Below, piece after piece: positions 1-7,556 of a DNA stretch of 64,000 nucleotides. Location of the stretch: positions 2,728,001-2,792,000 of the forward strand of contig NZ_CP031967.1 in assembly GCF_003443615.1 (NCBI RefSeq). Reading direction: 5' to 3'. The notes below the pieces were generated by a model. The model ran no database searches. It was not told where the DNA came from and worked only from the letters and a program-made list of their open reading frames with translations. Position numbers and translations under genes: made by a program. Source of the stretch: Alteromonas sp. BL110. Lineage in GTDB: Bacteria; Pseudomonadota; Gammaproteobacteria; Enterobacterales; Alteromonadaceae. Within the stretch, counting starts at the first letter, position 1. Each line of letters opens with the position of its first letter.

Positions 1-147
1 ATAAATAATTACCCTTGAGCAACTGACTTGGGAACAAGCAGAATCCCATTATAAAACTAGCATAATGATTAAAATGTTTAGAAAAGCCTGGTCAACTTAC
101 AGCGCAATAATACTATCTGTAGCAAGAACTTTTTTGCAGACACAGAA

Positions 148-168
148 AAACCAACTGGAAAGTTGGTT
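148..168 (-). terminator. Rho-independent terminator-like hairpin
   Basis: Perfect 8-bp arms (149-156 AACCAACT and 161-168 AGTTGGTT) enclose a 4-nt loop. The + strand A run at 146-150 gives a U run on the minus-strand transcript. It lies downstream of the decayed tRNA 3' copy at 176-195 and has the same layout as the terminator at 267-293. Both are preceded on the + strand by a CAGACACA motif, which suggests a duplicated tRNA-plus-terminator unit. Confidence 0.7.
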
Positions 169-175
169 TAATGTT

Positions 176-195
176 TGGTACCAGTGGGCGGACTT
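176..195 (-). repeat. 20-bp copy of the tRNA-Leu 3' end (decayed tRNA or att-like repeat)
   Basis: The 20 bases TGGTACCAGTGGGCGGACTT at 176-195 are identical to 319-338, the 3' end (CCA, acceptor strand and half of the T-arm) of the tRNA-Leu gene. Beyond this the sequence diverges, apart from a shared CGCCACGC block at 204-211. The rest of 196-262 does not fold as a tRNA; it holds a short GACACGC/GCGTGTC hairpin near 231-248. Either a second tandem tRNA-Leu gene has decayed, or this is an attachment-type repeat left by an element integrated in the tRNA 3' end. Confidence 0.75.
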
Positions 196-266
196 CGATT
201 GGTCGCCACGCGATGGACCGACACTCTACCGACACGCTCGCGTGTCGATTCGCTGAACTTCAGACA

Positions 267-293
267 CAAAAAAACCGACTCAAGGGTCGGTTT
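267..293 (-). terminator. Terminator of the tRNA-Leu gene
   Basis: Arms AAACCGAC (272-279) and GTCGGTTT (286-293) flank a 6-nt loop. The + strand A run at 268-274 supplies the U tract for the minus-strand transcript. It begins 26 nt beyond the tRNA 3' end. Confidence 0.85.
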
Positions 294-318
294 CAGTATC
301 TGCTTCAAAAAGAAGAGA

Positions 319-405
319 TGGTACCAGTGGGCGGACTTGAACCGCCACGCTATCGCTAGCAGCGGATTTTGAATCCGCCATGTCTACCAATTCCATCACA
401 CTGGC
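319..405 (-). tRNA. tRNA-Leu (anticodon CAA)
   Basis: The reverse complement is an 87-nt class II tRNA with encoded CCA. The acceptor strand GCCAGTG pairs with CACTGGT (G1-U72 wobble), the D-loop carries TTGGTAGA, and the anticodon stem GCGGA/TCCGC encloses the loop TTCAAAA, giving anticodon CAA for UUG codons. There is a long variable arm (GCTAGCGATAGC) and a T-arm GGCGG-TTCAAGT-CCGCC. The long variable arm is as expected for leucine tRNAs. Confidence 0.97.
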
Positions 406-442
406 ATTGTGTATAGATATCAACGTGGTGTTGATGCTTGGC

Positions 443-470
443 ATTATAGCGATGCATCGCGCCTATACAA
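443..470 (-). promoter_or_regulatory. Sigma-70 promoter for tRNA-Leu
   Basis: On the minus strand TTGTAT (470-465) and a perfect TATAAT (448-443) are separated by 16 bp. Transcription would begin near 436, giving a leader of about 30 nt before the tRNA. Confidence 0.7.
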
Positions 471-710
471 CAGTTTTTTGTGCTTTTTATGGTTAAGTGC
501 CGAAAGATTGTCCAAAAGAGGGGGCGAATCTATTTTTCTCATTAGTAACTAGGTTCTTCTACTCAGGTTAGGCTGTTTGTTTTATTGCTATAGCGGTGTC
601 AATTAAAGTTAGCGATTTTTCAGCTCTATTCTTACTTCCTAAAAAAGCCGTCCCTGGCTTTACGGTTGACACTGGTTATGTGCTAACAAATTCCTATCAT
701 CTGATATGTG
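471..710. other. Intergenic region without a recognisable gene
   Basis: About 240 bases between the tRNA-Leu promoter and the end of the Big_9 lipoprotein gene. The sequence is AT-rich, holds no open frame with coding character, and shows no clear hairpin followed by a U run for the lipoprotein transcript. Confidence 0.6.
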
Positions 711-1289
711 TCATTGGTCTATCAATAAGTCATCAAATGTAGAGTCGTCAGCATCTTGGGTGAACTCTCGTCCATTTATTGGTAATGGTTCGTCCGTTGG
801 CGCTTGATTAAAGGCATCACGGGTATAGCTAGAGAACGATACCTGCTGAGCTTCTATGGTTACGCTAACGGTAGCGGTAACTTCTGGGTTTACGCCGTCA
901 GAAACAGTAAACGTAAAGCTATCGCTTCCTGTTACCTGAGCATTTGGCGTGTAAGTGAAGCTGCCATCTGCATTAACTTCAGCATTCCCTAAGCTACCGT
1001 TTTCGCCAAGGCCAAAAGTTAGCGCGTCACCATCTTCATCGGTTGCTGTCAAAGTGCCATCAAACGCAATATCCGCTTGCGTCGTCAGCATTTCATCAAC
1101 GGCGACGGGCGCTACATTTTCTTTAGGAGCTTGATAGTCGTTGTCGTCGTCACTGTCGAAACAACCTGAAAGTGCTAACACCAATCCTGAAGCAATCCAC
1201 ATACGGTGTTGTTGACGCTTTACTGACGTTTGCTTGTTAGGCGCAGTATTATCACTTTGCTTGTTTAATAACCTAATTTTCGTTGACAT
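711..1289 (-). CDS. Big_9 (cadherin-like) domain lipoprotein
   Basis: A 192-residue exported protein, probably lipid-anchored. After a basic N-terminal stretch a hydrophobic segment ends in a lipobox LSGC with Cys43, followed by an acidic linker (DSDDDND). Residues about 57-148 form one Big_9/VCBS-type Ig-like domain (APVAVDE, ATDEDGDALTF, GSFTYTPN, DSFTFTVSDG). Such domains are structural or adhesive and no enzymatic motif is seen. The start has a good ribosome site (AGGAG, 8 nt upstream). It lies 11 nt behind the DUF4331 gene, so the two are almost certainly co-transcribed. The acidic C-terminal tail (QDADDSTFDDLLIDQ) is unassigned. The N-region before the lipobox is longer than usual. Confidence 0.8.
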   Translation of the reverse strand: MSTKIRLLNKQSDNTAPNKQTSVKRQQHRMWIASGLVLALSGCFDSDDDNDYQAPKENVAPVAVDEMLTTQADIAFDGTLTATDEDGDALTFGLGENGSLGNAEVNADGSFTYTPNAQVTGSDSFTFTVSDGVNPEVTATVSVTIEAQQVSFSSYTRDAFNQAPTDEPLPINGREFTQDADDSTFDDLLIDQ

Positions 1290-1300
1290 GATGGGTCTCC

Positions 1301-2893
1301 TTATTCAGAGCCAGCAAGTGGTGTTTTTAGGTATGGAAATGACGTATTAATCATACTTGCATCTACAGGCGCGCCATCAGTGAATGGTACATTACCTACA
1401 CTCGCGTCCTCTGGTGCACAAAGGCCAAGGTCCGTGTCTTCGCCAGCAACCGGGATGGGGTAGCACAAGCGGCCCATCACTACGCGAAGGGCAATATCAA
1501 CCACGTCATCACCGGGGCGGCGGCCATTCGGGAAGCCCGCTAAGTCATCGCCTGCCACACCGAATGTAGACTGGGATTCGGCAGGTGTCGCCGGAATTCC
1601 CGTGTTTAAGCGCAGCATTTCAGACGCTGTAACCGTTGCTTGCTGGTTAACACCTGGGAAGCCAGTAAGGAAGGCTGTGACTAAGTCCATACGCGGGAAG
1701 TTAGTTGGCGCAAGTGTCTCAATATCAGTACCCAGTGTAGTATTCACTGCATCTTTAAACAGAATGTTTAGTAGTTCTGGCAAAGAAGGGTGGGTTACAT
1801 AATCAGCGAATTGACCGTCTGCACTTGGATGAGAGCTAGAAAATTTATCTTTATCCCCGATACCAATAACAAGCTCGTTAACTAGCGGGCTACCTAATCG
1901 AGACACTTGTGTCATTGCACCGCCGTTGGTTTCAGGTTTCGCGAAAGTGGCATCTGGGTTAAGAATGCGTGCCTGGGGCAAACTTGCCGTGGTCCAGCTA
2001 CCAATTACGCCATTGCCTTCTCCGGTAACACATGTCTTTGGTACTTCAATGGATAACGCTGTGACGTTTTTATCAACTAAATCATCATTCATCGCGCTTT
2101 GCGTAATGCCGCCAGGGAAGCCTTCGCCATCGCCTGCACCCGGTGCGCTGTCGCCTTCAACAGGTACATAGTTTACTAGGTCAAATGTTTTGCCTAGGTT
2201 AACGACGAAGGGGTCTTTTCGCTGGCCAACAAACACTTTAGCCATATCATCGCAGCCAGGGATGCTGAATGAGTAAATGAAGCTTTCAGCATAGCGCGCG
2301 TATTCAGTTTCACTGGTAAAAGTTTTATTACCAATGTAATCAAGGGGCTTTTTGAACATGTCGCCCATTGCCGGGGTAAGCGCGGTGCGCGTGCCCGTTT
2401 GCATGTCGCCGCTTACCATGGTGAGACTATACATTTCTGAGAAGTTTGCTGCGCTTGAATCATCTGCGCTGATTCCGCCTATATTTTTAAGCGGCACTTT
2501 CACCATTTTTTGCTCGCCTTCAGGGCCAATTGGCAAAGCAATGCCTTCGTTATCGGCAGCAAGCATATTGTTAAATTGGAAAACAAAGCTTAAGTCTTCA
2601 ACCGCGTCGCCATCGCTGTCGATATGAATGGCGTAGTGCGCGTTCGGATCCATCGCAAAATAATTAGGACCGCCGTACGCATCCTGCAGTGGAATGTAGT
2701 TTGCGATGAAAGTCACATAGTCTTCACGGCCCTGTTCATAGCTGTTAAAAGCATAAAAGTCGGTGCTATCTAACGCTGGGTGACGAGTAATATTAGGTGC
2801 TTCTCGGTGACTTGATGCAATTGCGCCCGCTGTGACGGCGGCGCATGTCAGCGCAACGGCTACAGATAAAGTTTTGCGTTTGAATTGGATCAT
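1301..2893 (-). CDS. DUF4331 family secreted protein
   Basis: A 530-residue protein with a Sec signal peptide (cleavage predicted after AIA, residue 26) followed by SSHREAPNITRHPALDSTDFYAFNSYE, the hallmark start of DUF4331 proteins. Repeated acidic motifs (DSDGDAVED, GAGDGEG) and conserved aromatic stretches span the mature part. The function of the family is not established. Its genes recur beside ECF sigma and anti-sigma genes, as here. The gene lies downstream of the sigma/anti-sigma operon but beyond a terminator, with its own candidate ECF-type promoter at 2929-2955, and heads a two-gene unit with the Big_9 lipoprotein. Start ATG at 2893 is preceded by AGAGAG. Confidence 0.9.
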   Translation of the reverse strand: MIQFKRKTLSVAVALTCAAVTAGAIASSHREAPNITRHPALDSTDFYAFNSYEQGREDYVTFIANYIPLQDAYGGPNYFAMDPNAHYAIHIDSDGDAVEDLSFVFQFNNMLAADNEGIALPIGPEGEQKMVKVPLKNIGGISADDSSAANFSEMYSLTMVSGDMQTGTRTALTPAMGDMFKKPLDYIGNKTFTSETEYARYAESFIYSFSIPGCDDMAKVFVGQRKDPFVVNLGKTFDLVNYVPVEGDSAPGAGDGEGFPGGITQSAMNDDLVDKNVTALSIEVPKTCVTGEGNGVIGSWTTASLPQARILNPDATFAKPETNGGAMTQVSRLGSPLVNELVIGIGDKDKFSSSHPSADGQFADYVTHPSLPELLNILFKDAVNTTLGTDIETLAPTNFPRMDLVTAFLTGFPGVNQQATVTASEMLRLNTGIPATPAESQSTFGVAGDDLAGFPNGRRPGDDVVDIALRVVMGRLCYPIPVAGEDTDLGLCAPEDASVGNVPFTDGAPVDASMINTSFPYLKTPLAGSE

Positions 2894-2928
2894 GTTGGGT
2901 CTCTCTGTTTTTATGAGTTCAAAAGACC

Positions 2929-2955
2929 AAACGACTGAGGTTTCAGCTTGGATGC
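2929..2955 (-). promoter_or_regulatory. Candidate ECF sigma promoter of the DUF4331 operon
   Basis: The minus strand carries GCATCC (2955-2950), a 16-bp spacer and CGTTT (2933-2929), about 36 bp ahead of the DUF4331 start. A CATCC-type -35 and CGT-type -10 are the kind of elements used by ECF factors of the SigK/RskA group. No close copy was found ahead of the sigma gene itself, so the assignment is an inference. Confidence 0.4.
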
Positions 2956-3120
2956 AAAAATGTTTAAAGAATTGAAATAAAGTTTTTGCTAAGTGTTAAA
3001 AATGGGGCGAGATGGAAAACGAATAGTGAAAAAGTGGTAGAAGTAGAAGGAGCGGGAGCGGGAGCATTTAGAGATCACCGAGAAAACTCAGAAAGAGCTA
3101 ATGAAGAGCTCAGAGATAAG

Positions 3121-3146
3121 AAAAAGGCCACGAATGGTGGCCTTTT
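3121..3146 (-). terminator. Terminator of the sigma/anti-sigma operon
   Basis: AAAAGGCCAC (3122-3131), a 5-nt loop and GTGGCCTTTT (3137-3146) form a strong hairpin. The + strand A run gives a U tract on the minus strand. It lies 24 bp past the anti-sigma stop and separates it from the DUF4331 promoter region. Confidence 0.85.
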
Positions 3147-3169
3147 GATAAAAAGTTTAGTTCCTAAAA

Positions 3170-3907
3170 TTACACAGACACAATGGGTGCTATGTAAAGT
3201 ACTTCGGTCGGTGCACCCGTTACCGAGCCACCAGGCGCTTCTAAGCTCACTGCCAATGCCATGATACTCTGGTCTAGCAATATATCTGGTGTTGCCCTTG
3301 TATCTCCATTCGCTTCAGGCATCAGGCCAAGTGAAATTGGCGCTTCGCCGTTAGCGGGTACCATCCAAAGCTCATAGTCTTTGTCGGCCAACGCCACGAA
3401 AGCATCGGTAACCTTAACACTCATGGTTGTGTCAGAAACCTCTATTACCCACAAAGGGGCATTGTCCGCATTGTTAACGACGGCGATACGAGAGATGTCT
3501 GGTGCAGGCACAGGTTGCATAACGAAAAGCAATACAGCCAATACCATTGCAGCTGCTGTAGATATGAACGATAAGCTTTTCCAGCGTTTCTGCTTCTGAT
3601 GTTCAAAATCAACAATGTTTCCGCTATATGGCGTAGTATCGGCGACATTATTCGCAAACGCTGTGTCGTTTGCCGCTTTATGGCCCAGTTTTGTTTGGAT
3701 ATTTTCCCACACAGCGTCGGGCGGTGTCACCGGAGGCAAGGTTTCTGCAAACCCCGTTAAGTATTGCTCCCACTGCGACGTAGCATCGCTCACAGCCTGA
3801 TACTGCATCATTAACTTTTGATAGCGGGTGCGCGCTTTACCGCGAAGCGTTCCAACCACATACTCTGCGGCGAGGGCGTTTAATCGCTCTTCTTTTAAAT
3901 AATTCAT
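3170..3907 (-). CDS. RskA-type anti-sigma factor
   Basis: A 245-residue inner-membrane regulator. The N-terminal cytoplasmic helix region (LAAEYVVGTLRGKARTRYQKLM) is the sigma-binding anti-sigma domain. One transmembrane segment (STAAAMVLAVLLFVM, about residues 118-135) leads to a periplasmic RskA C-terminal domain (LWVIEVSDTTMSVKV, YELWMVPANGEAPISLG). No zinc-binding HxxxCxxC is seen. I chose ATG 3907 rather than the GTG at 3919 because it overlaps the sigma stop as ATGA and has AGAGGTG 9 nt upstream, indicating translational coupling. It should sequester the adjacent ECF factor until an envelope signal triggers release, probably by proteolysis, as in SigK/RskA. Confidence 0.88.
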   Translation of the reverse strand: MNYLKEERLNALAAEYVVGTLRGKARTRYQKLMMQYQAVSDATSQWEQYLTGFAETLPPVTPPDAVWENIQTKLGHKAANDTAFANNVADTTPYSGNIVDFEHQKQKRWKSLSFISTAAAMVLAVLLFVMQPVPAPDISRIAVVNNADNAPLWVIEVSDTTMSVKVTDAFVALADKDYELWMVPANGEAPISLGLMPEANGDTRATPDILLDQSIMALAVSLEAPGGSVTGAPTEVLYIAPIVSV

Positions 3908-4437
3908 AGTGATAGGCACCTCTGCAAGCTTTGCAAACCCCGTCTTATCCAGCTTTTAATGGTTCCAAGTGGTGATGCCAAATGAGTAACAACCTCTTGA
4001 TGCGACATACCGTTGACATAGGCAAGATGAATAGCCTGACGCTGCGGGCCGTCCAACTCATCTAAACATGAGGCTAGCTTAGCCTGCTCCGCACCAAGTT
4101 TTATTGTTTGTGTACTCTCGACATCTGCTGGCGCGTCATCGTTTAGCTCAACTTCATTTCGCACATTGTGATAGCGAATCAAATCTAGCGCTCGGTAGCG
4201 AGCAATACTGATCATCCAAGTAAGGACAGTGCCTTTCCCTCGTTGATAGTTGCCGGCGTTATGCCAAATTTTTATGTAGGCATCTTGTGTGGCTTCGTCA
4301 GCTAGTTCGGGCCGTTTTAAAAGCCTTAAAGCAACAGCATAAAGCTGACCACTTGTTAGTTCATAAAGCTTTGCGAAAGCTTCTTTATTTCCCTCTGCTG
4401 TTTCACACAGCAAAGGAAACAAGGTTTCGTGTTCCAT
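3904..4437 (-). CDS. ECF-type RNA polymerase sigma factor (SigK-like)
   Basis: A 177-residue sigma-70 family ECF factor. Region 2 (AFAKLYELTSGQLYAVALRLLKRPELADEATQDAYIKIW, then GTVLTWMISIARYRALDLIR) binds core and -10, and region 4 (CLDELDGPQRQAIHLAYVNGMSHQEVVTHLASPLGTIKSWIRRGLQSL) binds -35. The start is ATG 4437 with AGGAG 7 nt upstream; the in-frame ATG 21 bp further upstream overlaps that ribosome site. The anti-sigma gene overlaps by four bases. The RskA partner and DUF4331 neighbour place it in the SigK-like group rather than the FecI/FecR iron group, although a TonB receptor gene lies upstream on the same strand. Confidence 0.92.
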   Translation of the reverse strand: MEHETLFPLLCETAEGNKEAFAKLYELTSGQLYAVALRLLKRPELADEATQDAYIKIWHNAGNYQRGKGTVLTWMISIARYRALDLIRYHNVRNEVELNDDAPADVESTQTIKLGAEQAKLASCLDELDGPQRQAIHLAYVNGMSHQEVVTHLASPLGTIKSWIRRGLQSLQRCLSL

Positions 4438-4598
4438 AGATGCTCCTATTATTATCATTATGGCGCGACCATTTGTGTGTTGCTTTTAAATATTAGGTGG
4501 CTACTTTTTAAAGTAGCATGCTTTATGCACAACTGCCTGAATGTTGCTCAGTTGGGTCCGACGGTTCCTTAGCAGCCAGTAAACAAAACCTTGCTGTT

Positions 4599-6659
4599 CT
4601 AGTATTTCAACGAAACCGTAAGACGAACATTTCTTGGCTCGACAGGGTGATAATGCAAATCTTCAATTCCCTCTTCTGGCTCATCGGGCAGCCTAGATGT
4701 GTAAAAATAATCAATGTCATGATCGTCGCTATCCAAAACGTTGAGCACTTCTAATGTTACGTCCCATGAGGGCTGACGATACGCAACTTGAGCATTGATT
4801 AAAAACGTTGATGGCGGTGAAATTTCATCGAAGCTTTCTACCGTGCGAGAGCTTAAGTAGCGGCCTCTTAAGGTATAGCTTAAGCCTAGTTTGTTACTTT
4901 TTTGATAGTAGGTTAGCCCTGCACTGATTACTCCCGGCACTGTACCGTCTATATGACGACCTTCGCCCTCAACACTGTCACTAAATCGTGCTTTCGTCCA
5001 AGCAGCTTCAATGTCGGTCGTCAGGTGGTGGCTTATCCAGTAGTAGGCACTTACTTCGATACCGTGCCTTTCAGACGGGCGGCTAGCCTCGGTAAAACCG
5101 GCGTCGCCCACATATACCAGTTCGCTATCAAGCTCTAAGCGCCACAGCGCCGCAGATAGGTTGTAAGTTTTGTTGTCGGTATAATTAACACCCGCTTCAT
5201 AGCCAAGACTTTTTACCAGTAAAGGCGCTGGTTCGGTAGCGTCACCGCTTACCGGGTCTATACTAATGGTCGCCCCTCGAGCATCGTTAGAATGAAAGCC
5301 CTGACCAATATTGGCAAACGCGGTAAGTTCGTCAGAAACGCTATATTTCAAGCCTGCCTTGAGTGTGAACAAGCCATCGCTTTCACTACCTGAATTAGCT
5401 TCAAGGTCACTTGTTACATCAATATCTAAATAATCGTATCGACCACCTAGTGACAGGCTCAATGCGTCACTTAATACAATGTTTGACTGAGCAAAAAGCG
5501 CATAGCTATTGCTGTCTATTTCGTCTTCTCGGACAGTACCAAAGCGGGTTAAGTTTTGGGTGCGATATAAGCCTACATTATCGATATCGTCAAAACGCCA
5601 CTGACCGCCAAGGGTAATACTGCTCCCGTTTGTAATGGCTAAGGGCAGGGTAGTGAATATTTCGCCGCCATAGATTTTTCTGTCATCAGCTTGTTCAAAC
5701 CGATCACCTCGCTCAGGGTTATCAAGGAAATAGGTGAAATTTGAAAACAAACTAAGCTCAGTGTCTATGGCATAAAGCGAAGCATTCCATGAATCACTGG
5801 TGTAGTTTGCAGATAAACTATACCGAGCAGATTCACCGCCAATTTGGGTGTCGATAGAGCCAAGTCGGTCTATTAAGCCGCCTTGGATAGCGCGTTCTGG
5901 AACTTGGTCAGCGCCATTCCAGCTATTGTCGTAAGCCATCCCTGTTACAGAGAGTTGGCCGTCAAGCAAGGGTGTTATATAACGGATGTGTGCGTTTTTC
6001 TTTTTTACGTCTTCGTTAACGTCAGTCCAGGGGCCATCATAGGTTTGATATTCGAGCGCCGAAATAACGCGGCTTTCTCCAGCTTCAAAATGGTTTAATG
6101 CAACGGCGCGCTTAAACCCATATTCTCCTAAGCCTAAGAACAACTGGTTGTGTTCAAGAGAGTCGCGCAAGTTAAAGAACGCGCCACCAGCGCTAGAAAA
6201 ATCGCCGATGTTGGCGTAATACGTACCTTTAAAATAGCTAAGGTTGTCGATAAATTCAGGAATAATAAAGTTAAGGTCACTGTAGCCTTGACCGTGACCA
6301 TGGCTTCGCATATTTACCGGCATCCCATCTACGCTCACCGTGAAGTCAGTACCATGGTCAAGGTTAAATCCACGCAGGAAGTACTGATTAGCTTTGCCCG
6401 AACCGCTATGCTGGGTCACCATCATGCCTGGGATAAATTCCAGTATTTCACCGGCGCGAAGCATAGGGCGCTCAATCAATGTGTCACCAGACACCCAGCC
6501 CTGCGAAGCAGAGATAAACTCTCCGTCTTTTACCGTCGAATCACCACGTACCCGAATGTGCTCAATATCACTTTCTGGGTCATCTAGTGCCAAAGCGGGT
6601 GCAATAGTAAATGCAAGTGAGCTTGCTATAAGTGTTTTTACTAAAGTTATTTTTGTCAC
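4599..6659 (-). CDS. TonB-dependent outer-membrane receptor
   Basis: A 686-residue receptor with a signal peptide (cleavage after PALA, residue 24), a likely TonB box near residues 32-39 (IEHIRVRG), a plug domain (ILEFIPGMMVTQHSGSGKA, FLRGFNLDHGTDFTVSVDGMPVN) and a 22-strand-type barrel ending in an aromatic residue (VRLTVSLKY). The substrate cannot be read from sequence; the HGHGQGY stretch in the plug recurs in receptors of unknown ligand. The start is GTG with GGAAG about 10 nt upstream. It lies 161 bp ahead of the ECF sigma gene on the same strand, so it may belong to the same regulon, but there is no FecR-like N-terminal signalling extension. Confidence 0.93.
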   Translation of the reverse strand: MTKITLVKTLIASSLAFTIAPALALDDPESDIEHIRVRGDSTVKDGEFISASQGWVSGDTLIERPMLRAGEILEFIPGMMVTQHSGSGKANQYFLRGFNLDHGTDFTVSVDGMPVNMRSHGHGQGYSDLNFIIPEFIDNLSYFKGTYYANIGDFSSAGGAFFNLRDSLEHNQLFLGLGEYGFKRAVALNHFEAGESRVISALEYQTYDGPWTDVNEDVKKKNAHIRYITPLLDGQLSVTGMAYDNSWNGADQVPERAIQGGLIDRLGSIDTQIGGESARYSLSANYTSDSWNASLYAIDTELSLFSNFTYFLDNPERGDRFEQADDRKIYGGEIFTTLPLAITNGSSITLGGQWRFDDIDNVGLYRTQNLTRFGTVREDEIDSNSYALFAQSNIVLSDALSLSLGGRYDYLDIDVTSDLEANSGSESDGLFTLKAGLKYSVSDELTAFANIGQGFHSNDARGATISIDPVSGDATEPAPLLVKSLGYEAGVNYTDNKTYNLSAALWRLELDSELVYVGDAGFTEASRPSERHGIEVSAYYWISHHLTTDIEAAWTKARFSDSVEGEGRHIDGTVPGVISAGLTYYQKSNKLGLSYTLRGRYLSSRTVESFDEISPPSTFLINAQVAYRQPSWDVTLEVLNVLDSDDHDIDYFYTSRLPDEPEEGIEDLHYHPVEPRNVRLTVSLKY

Positions 6660-6861
6660 CGTAATTTACTTCCATCATCCGTTTGTAAGTGTAATAACGG
6701 TTAACTATTACGGTTAGATGCAAAAAACCGTAAATTTTATCGAAGGCAAATCGGGAGGTTACAGCTTCATTAAAAGACAGTAAGTGTCATTTATGTTGTT
6801 TAAGCTACCTGCGGCTTGTGTCAAAATACGCACTGTTATTTATTGAAGCAAAGAGAAACCT

Positions 6862-7446
6862 GTGGCGCGTCACGATAAAAAAGCTAAGAAGACATCCTCA
6901 TCACCTAACCGCCCAAATAGCAAGGATGAGTTAAGCACAGATAACGCAGAATCTGATAGCTTGGCCCTACAGCGAGCAGGATTCGTTAGACGCTTGTTGG
7001 CAATGATTTACGATACGCTCGTGGCTACCGCTGTCGGTATGTGTGCCGCTATGGTGATGATAGTAACCTTGGTGGTTATGCTGAAAAACGGCGCCCTTGA
7101 CCTGCAAGACTATGCTGAACCTGCCGACCTGATTCAGGCTTCTTTTGGTTATAAATTGCTTATTCAAACGTGGGTAGGTTTGTGGATAGCGGGCTTTTTC
7201 TTATGGTTCTGGCGTAGAGGCGGACAAACACTTGGTATGCGTGCATGGCGTTTGCGTATTTACAGCACAGTTGACGAGCCTATGACATGGCCGCGCTTGT
7301 TGATTCGTCTTGTTGCTTCATTGGGAGGTTTAGGAACCTTGCTTGTTTTGTTTGATTTTAAAAATAAGCAATCGCTACAGGACCGCTTGGCACAAACAGA
7401 AGTGTTGAAACTGACTAAAGAAGCGAACGACCACAAAAGTTGGTGA
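6862..7446 (+). CDS. RDD family membrane protein
   Basis: A 194-residue inner-membrane protein. About 35 charged, Ser-rich residues precede the RDD domain, which begins at AGFVRRLLAMIYDTLV (R and D signature residues), and three transmembrane helices follow (near residues 45-75, 95-118 and 143-162). The second R/D-type motif is GQTLGMRAWRLRI. RDD proteins are often proposed to be transporters, but the role here is unknown. The start is GTG with AGAGAAA upstream. It is divergent from the TonB receptor gene and convergent with lptG, sharing the terminator at 7485-7514. Confidence 0.88.
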   Translation: MARHDKKAKKTSSSPNRPNSKDELSTDNAESDSLALQRAGFVRRLLAMIYDTLVATAVGMCAAMVMIVTLVVMLKNGALDLQDYAEPADLIQASFGYKLLIQTWVGLWIAGFFLWFWRRGGQTLGMRAWRLRIYSTVDEPMTWPRLLIRLVASLGGLGTLLVLFDFKNKQSLQDRLAQTEVLKLTKEANDHKSW

Positions 7447-7484
7447 TGACGCATTCTAGGCCTTGAAGGGCGCCAAAAAAGTCA

Positions 7485-7514
7485 AAAAAAGAGGCTTCAA
7501 AACGCCTCTTTTTT
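7485..7514. terminator. Bidirectional terminator between the RDD gene and lptG
   Basis: GAGGC (7491-7495) and GCCTC (7504-7508) are flanked by an A run on the left and a T run on the right, so the hairpin has a U tract in both directions. It sits between convergent genes. Confidence 0.85.
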
Positions 7515-7556
7515 ATACAACTTGACCGTGAAACTATTCGAGCATTTATAGTTTTA

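Noticed and set aside
65..372. Short open frames of 62-65 codons over the tRNA-Leu region
   Set aside because: The frames read through the tRNA and its decayed copy (peptides such as VGGLEPPRYR are typical tRNA by-products) and have no ribosome site.
3020..3120. Purine-rich stretch ahead of the DUF4331 promoter, with a + strand open frame (2986-3264)
   Set aside because: The frame runs into the anti-sigma gene on the other strand and has skewed composition (Glu/Lys/Gly); no ribosome site.
4499..4516. GCTACTTT-TT-AAAGTAGC palindrome between the TonB receptor and sigma genes, considered as a terminator
   Set aside because: No U run follows the stem on the minus strand and it is about 80 bp past the receptor stop. 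It could be an operator, but nothing supports a specific role.
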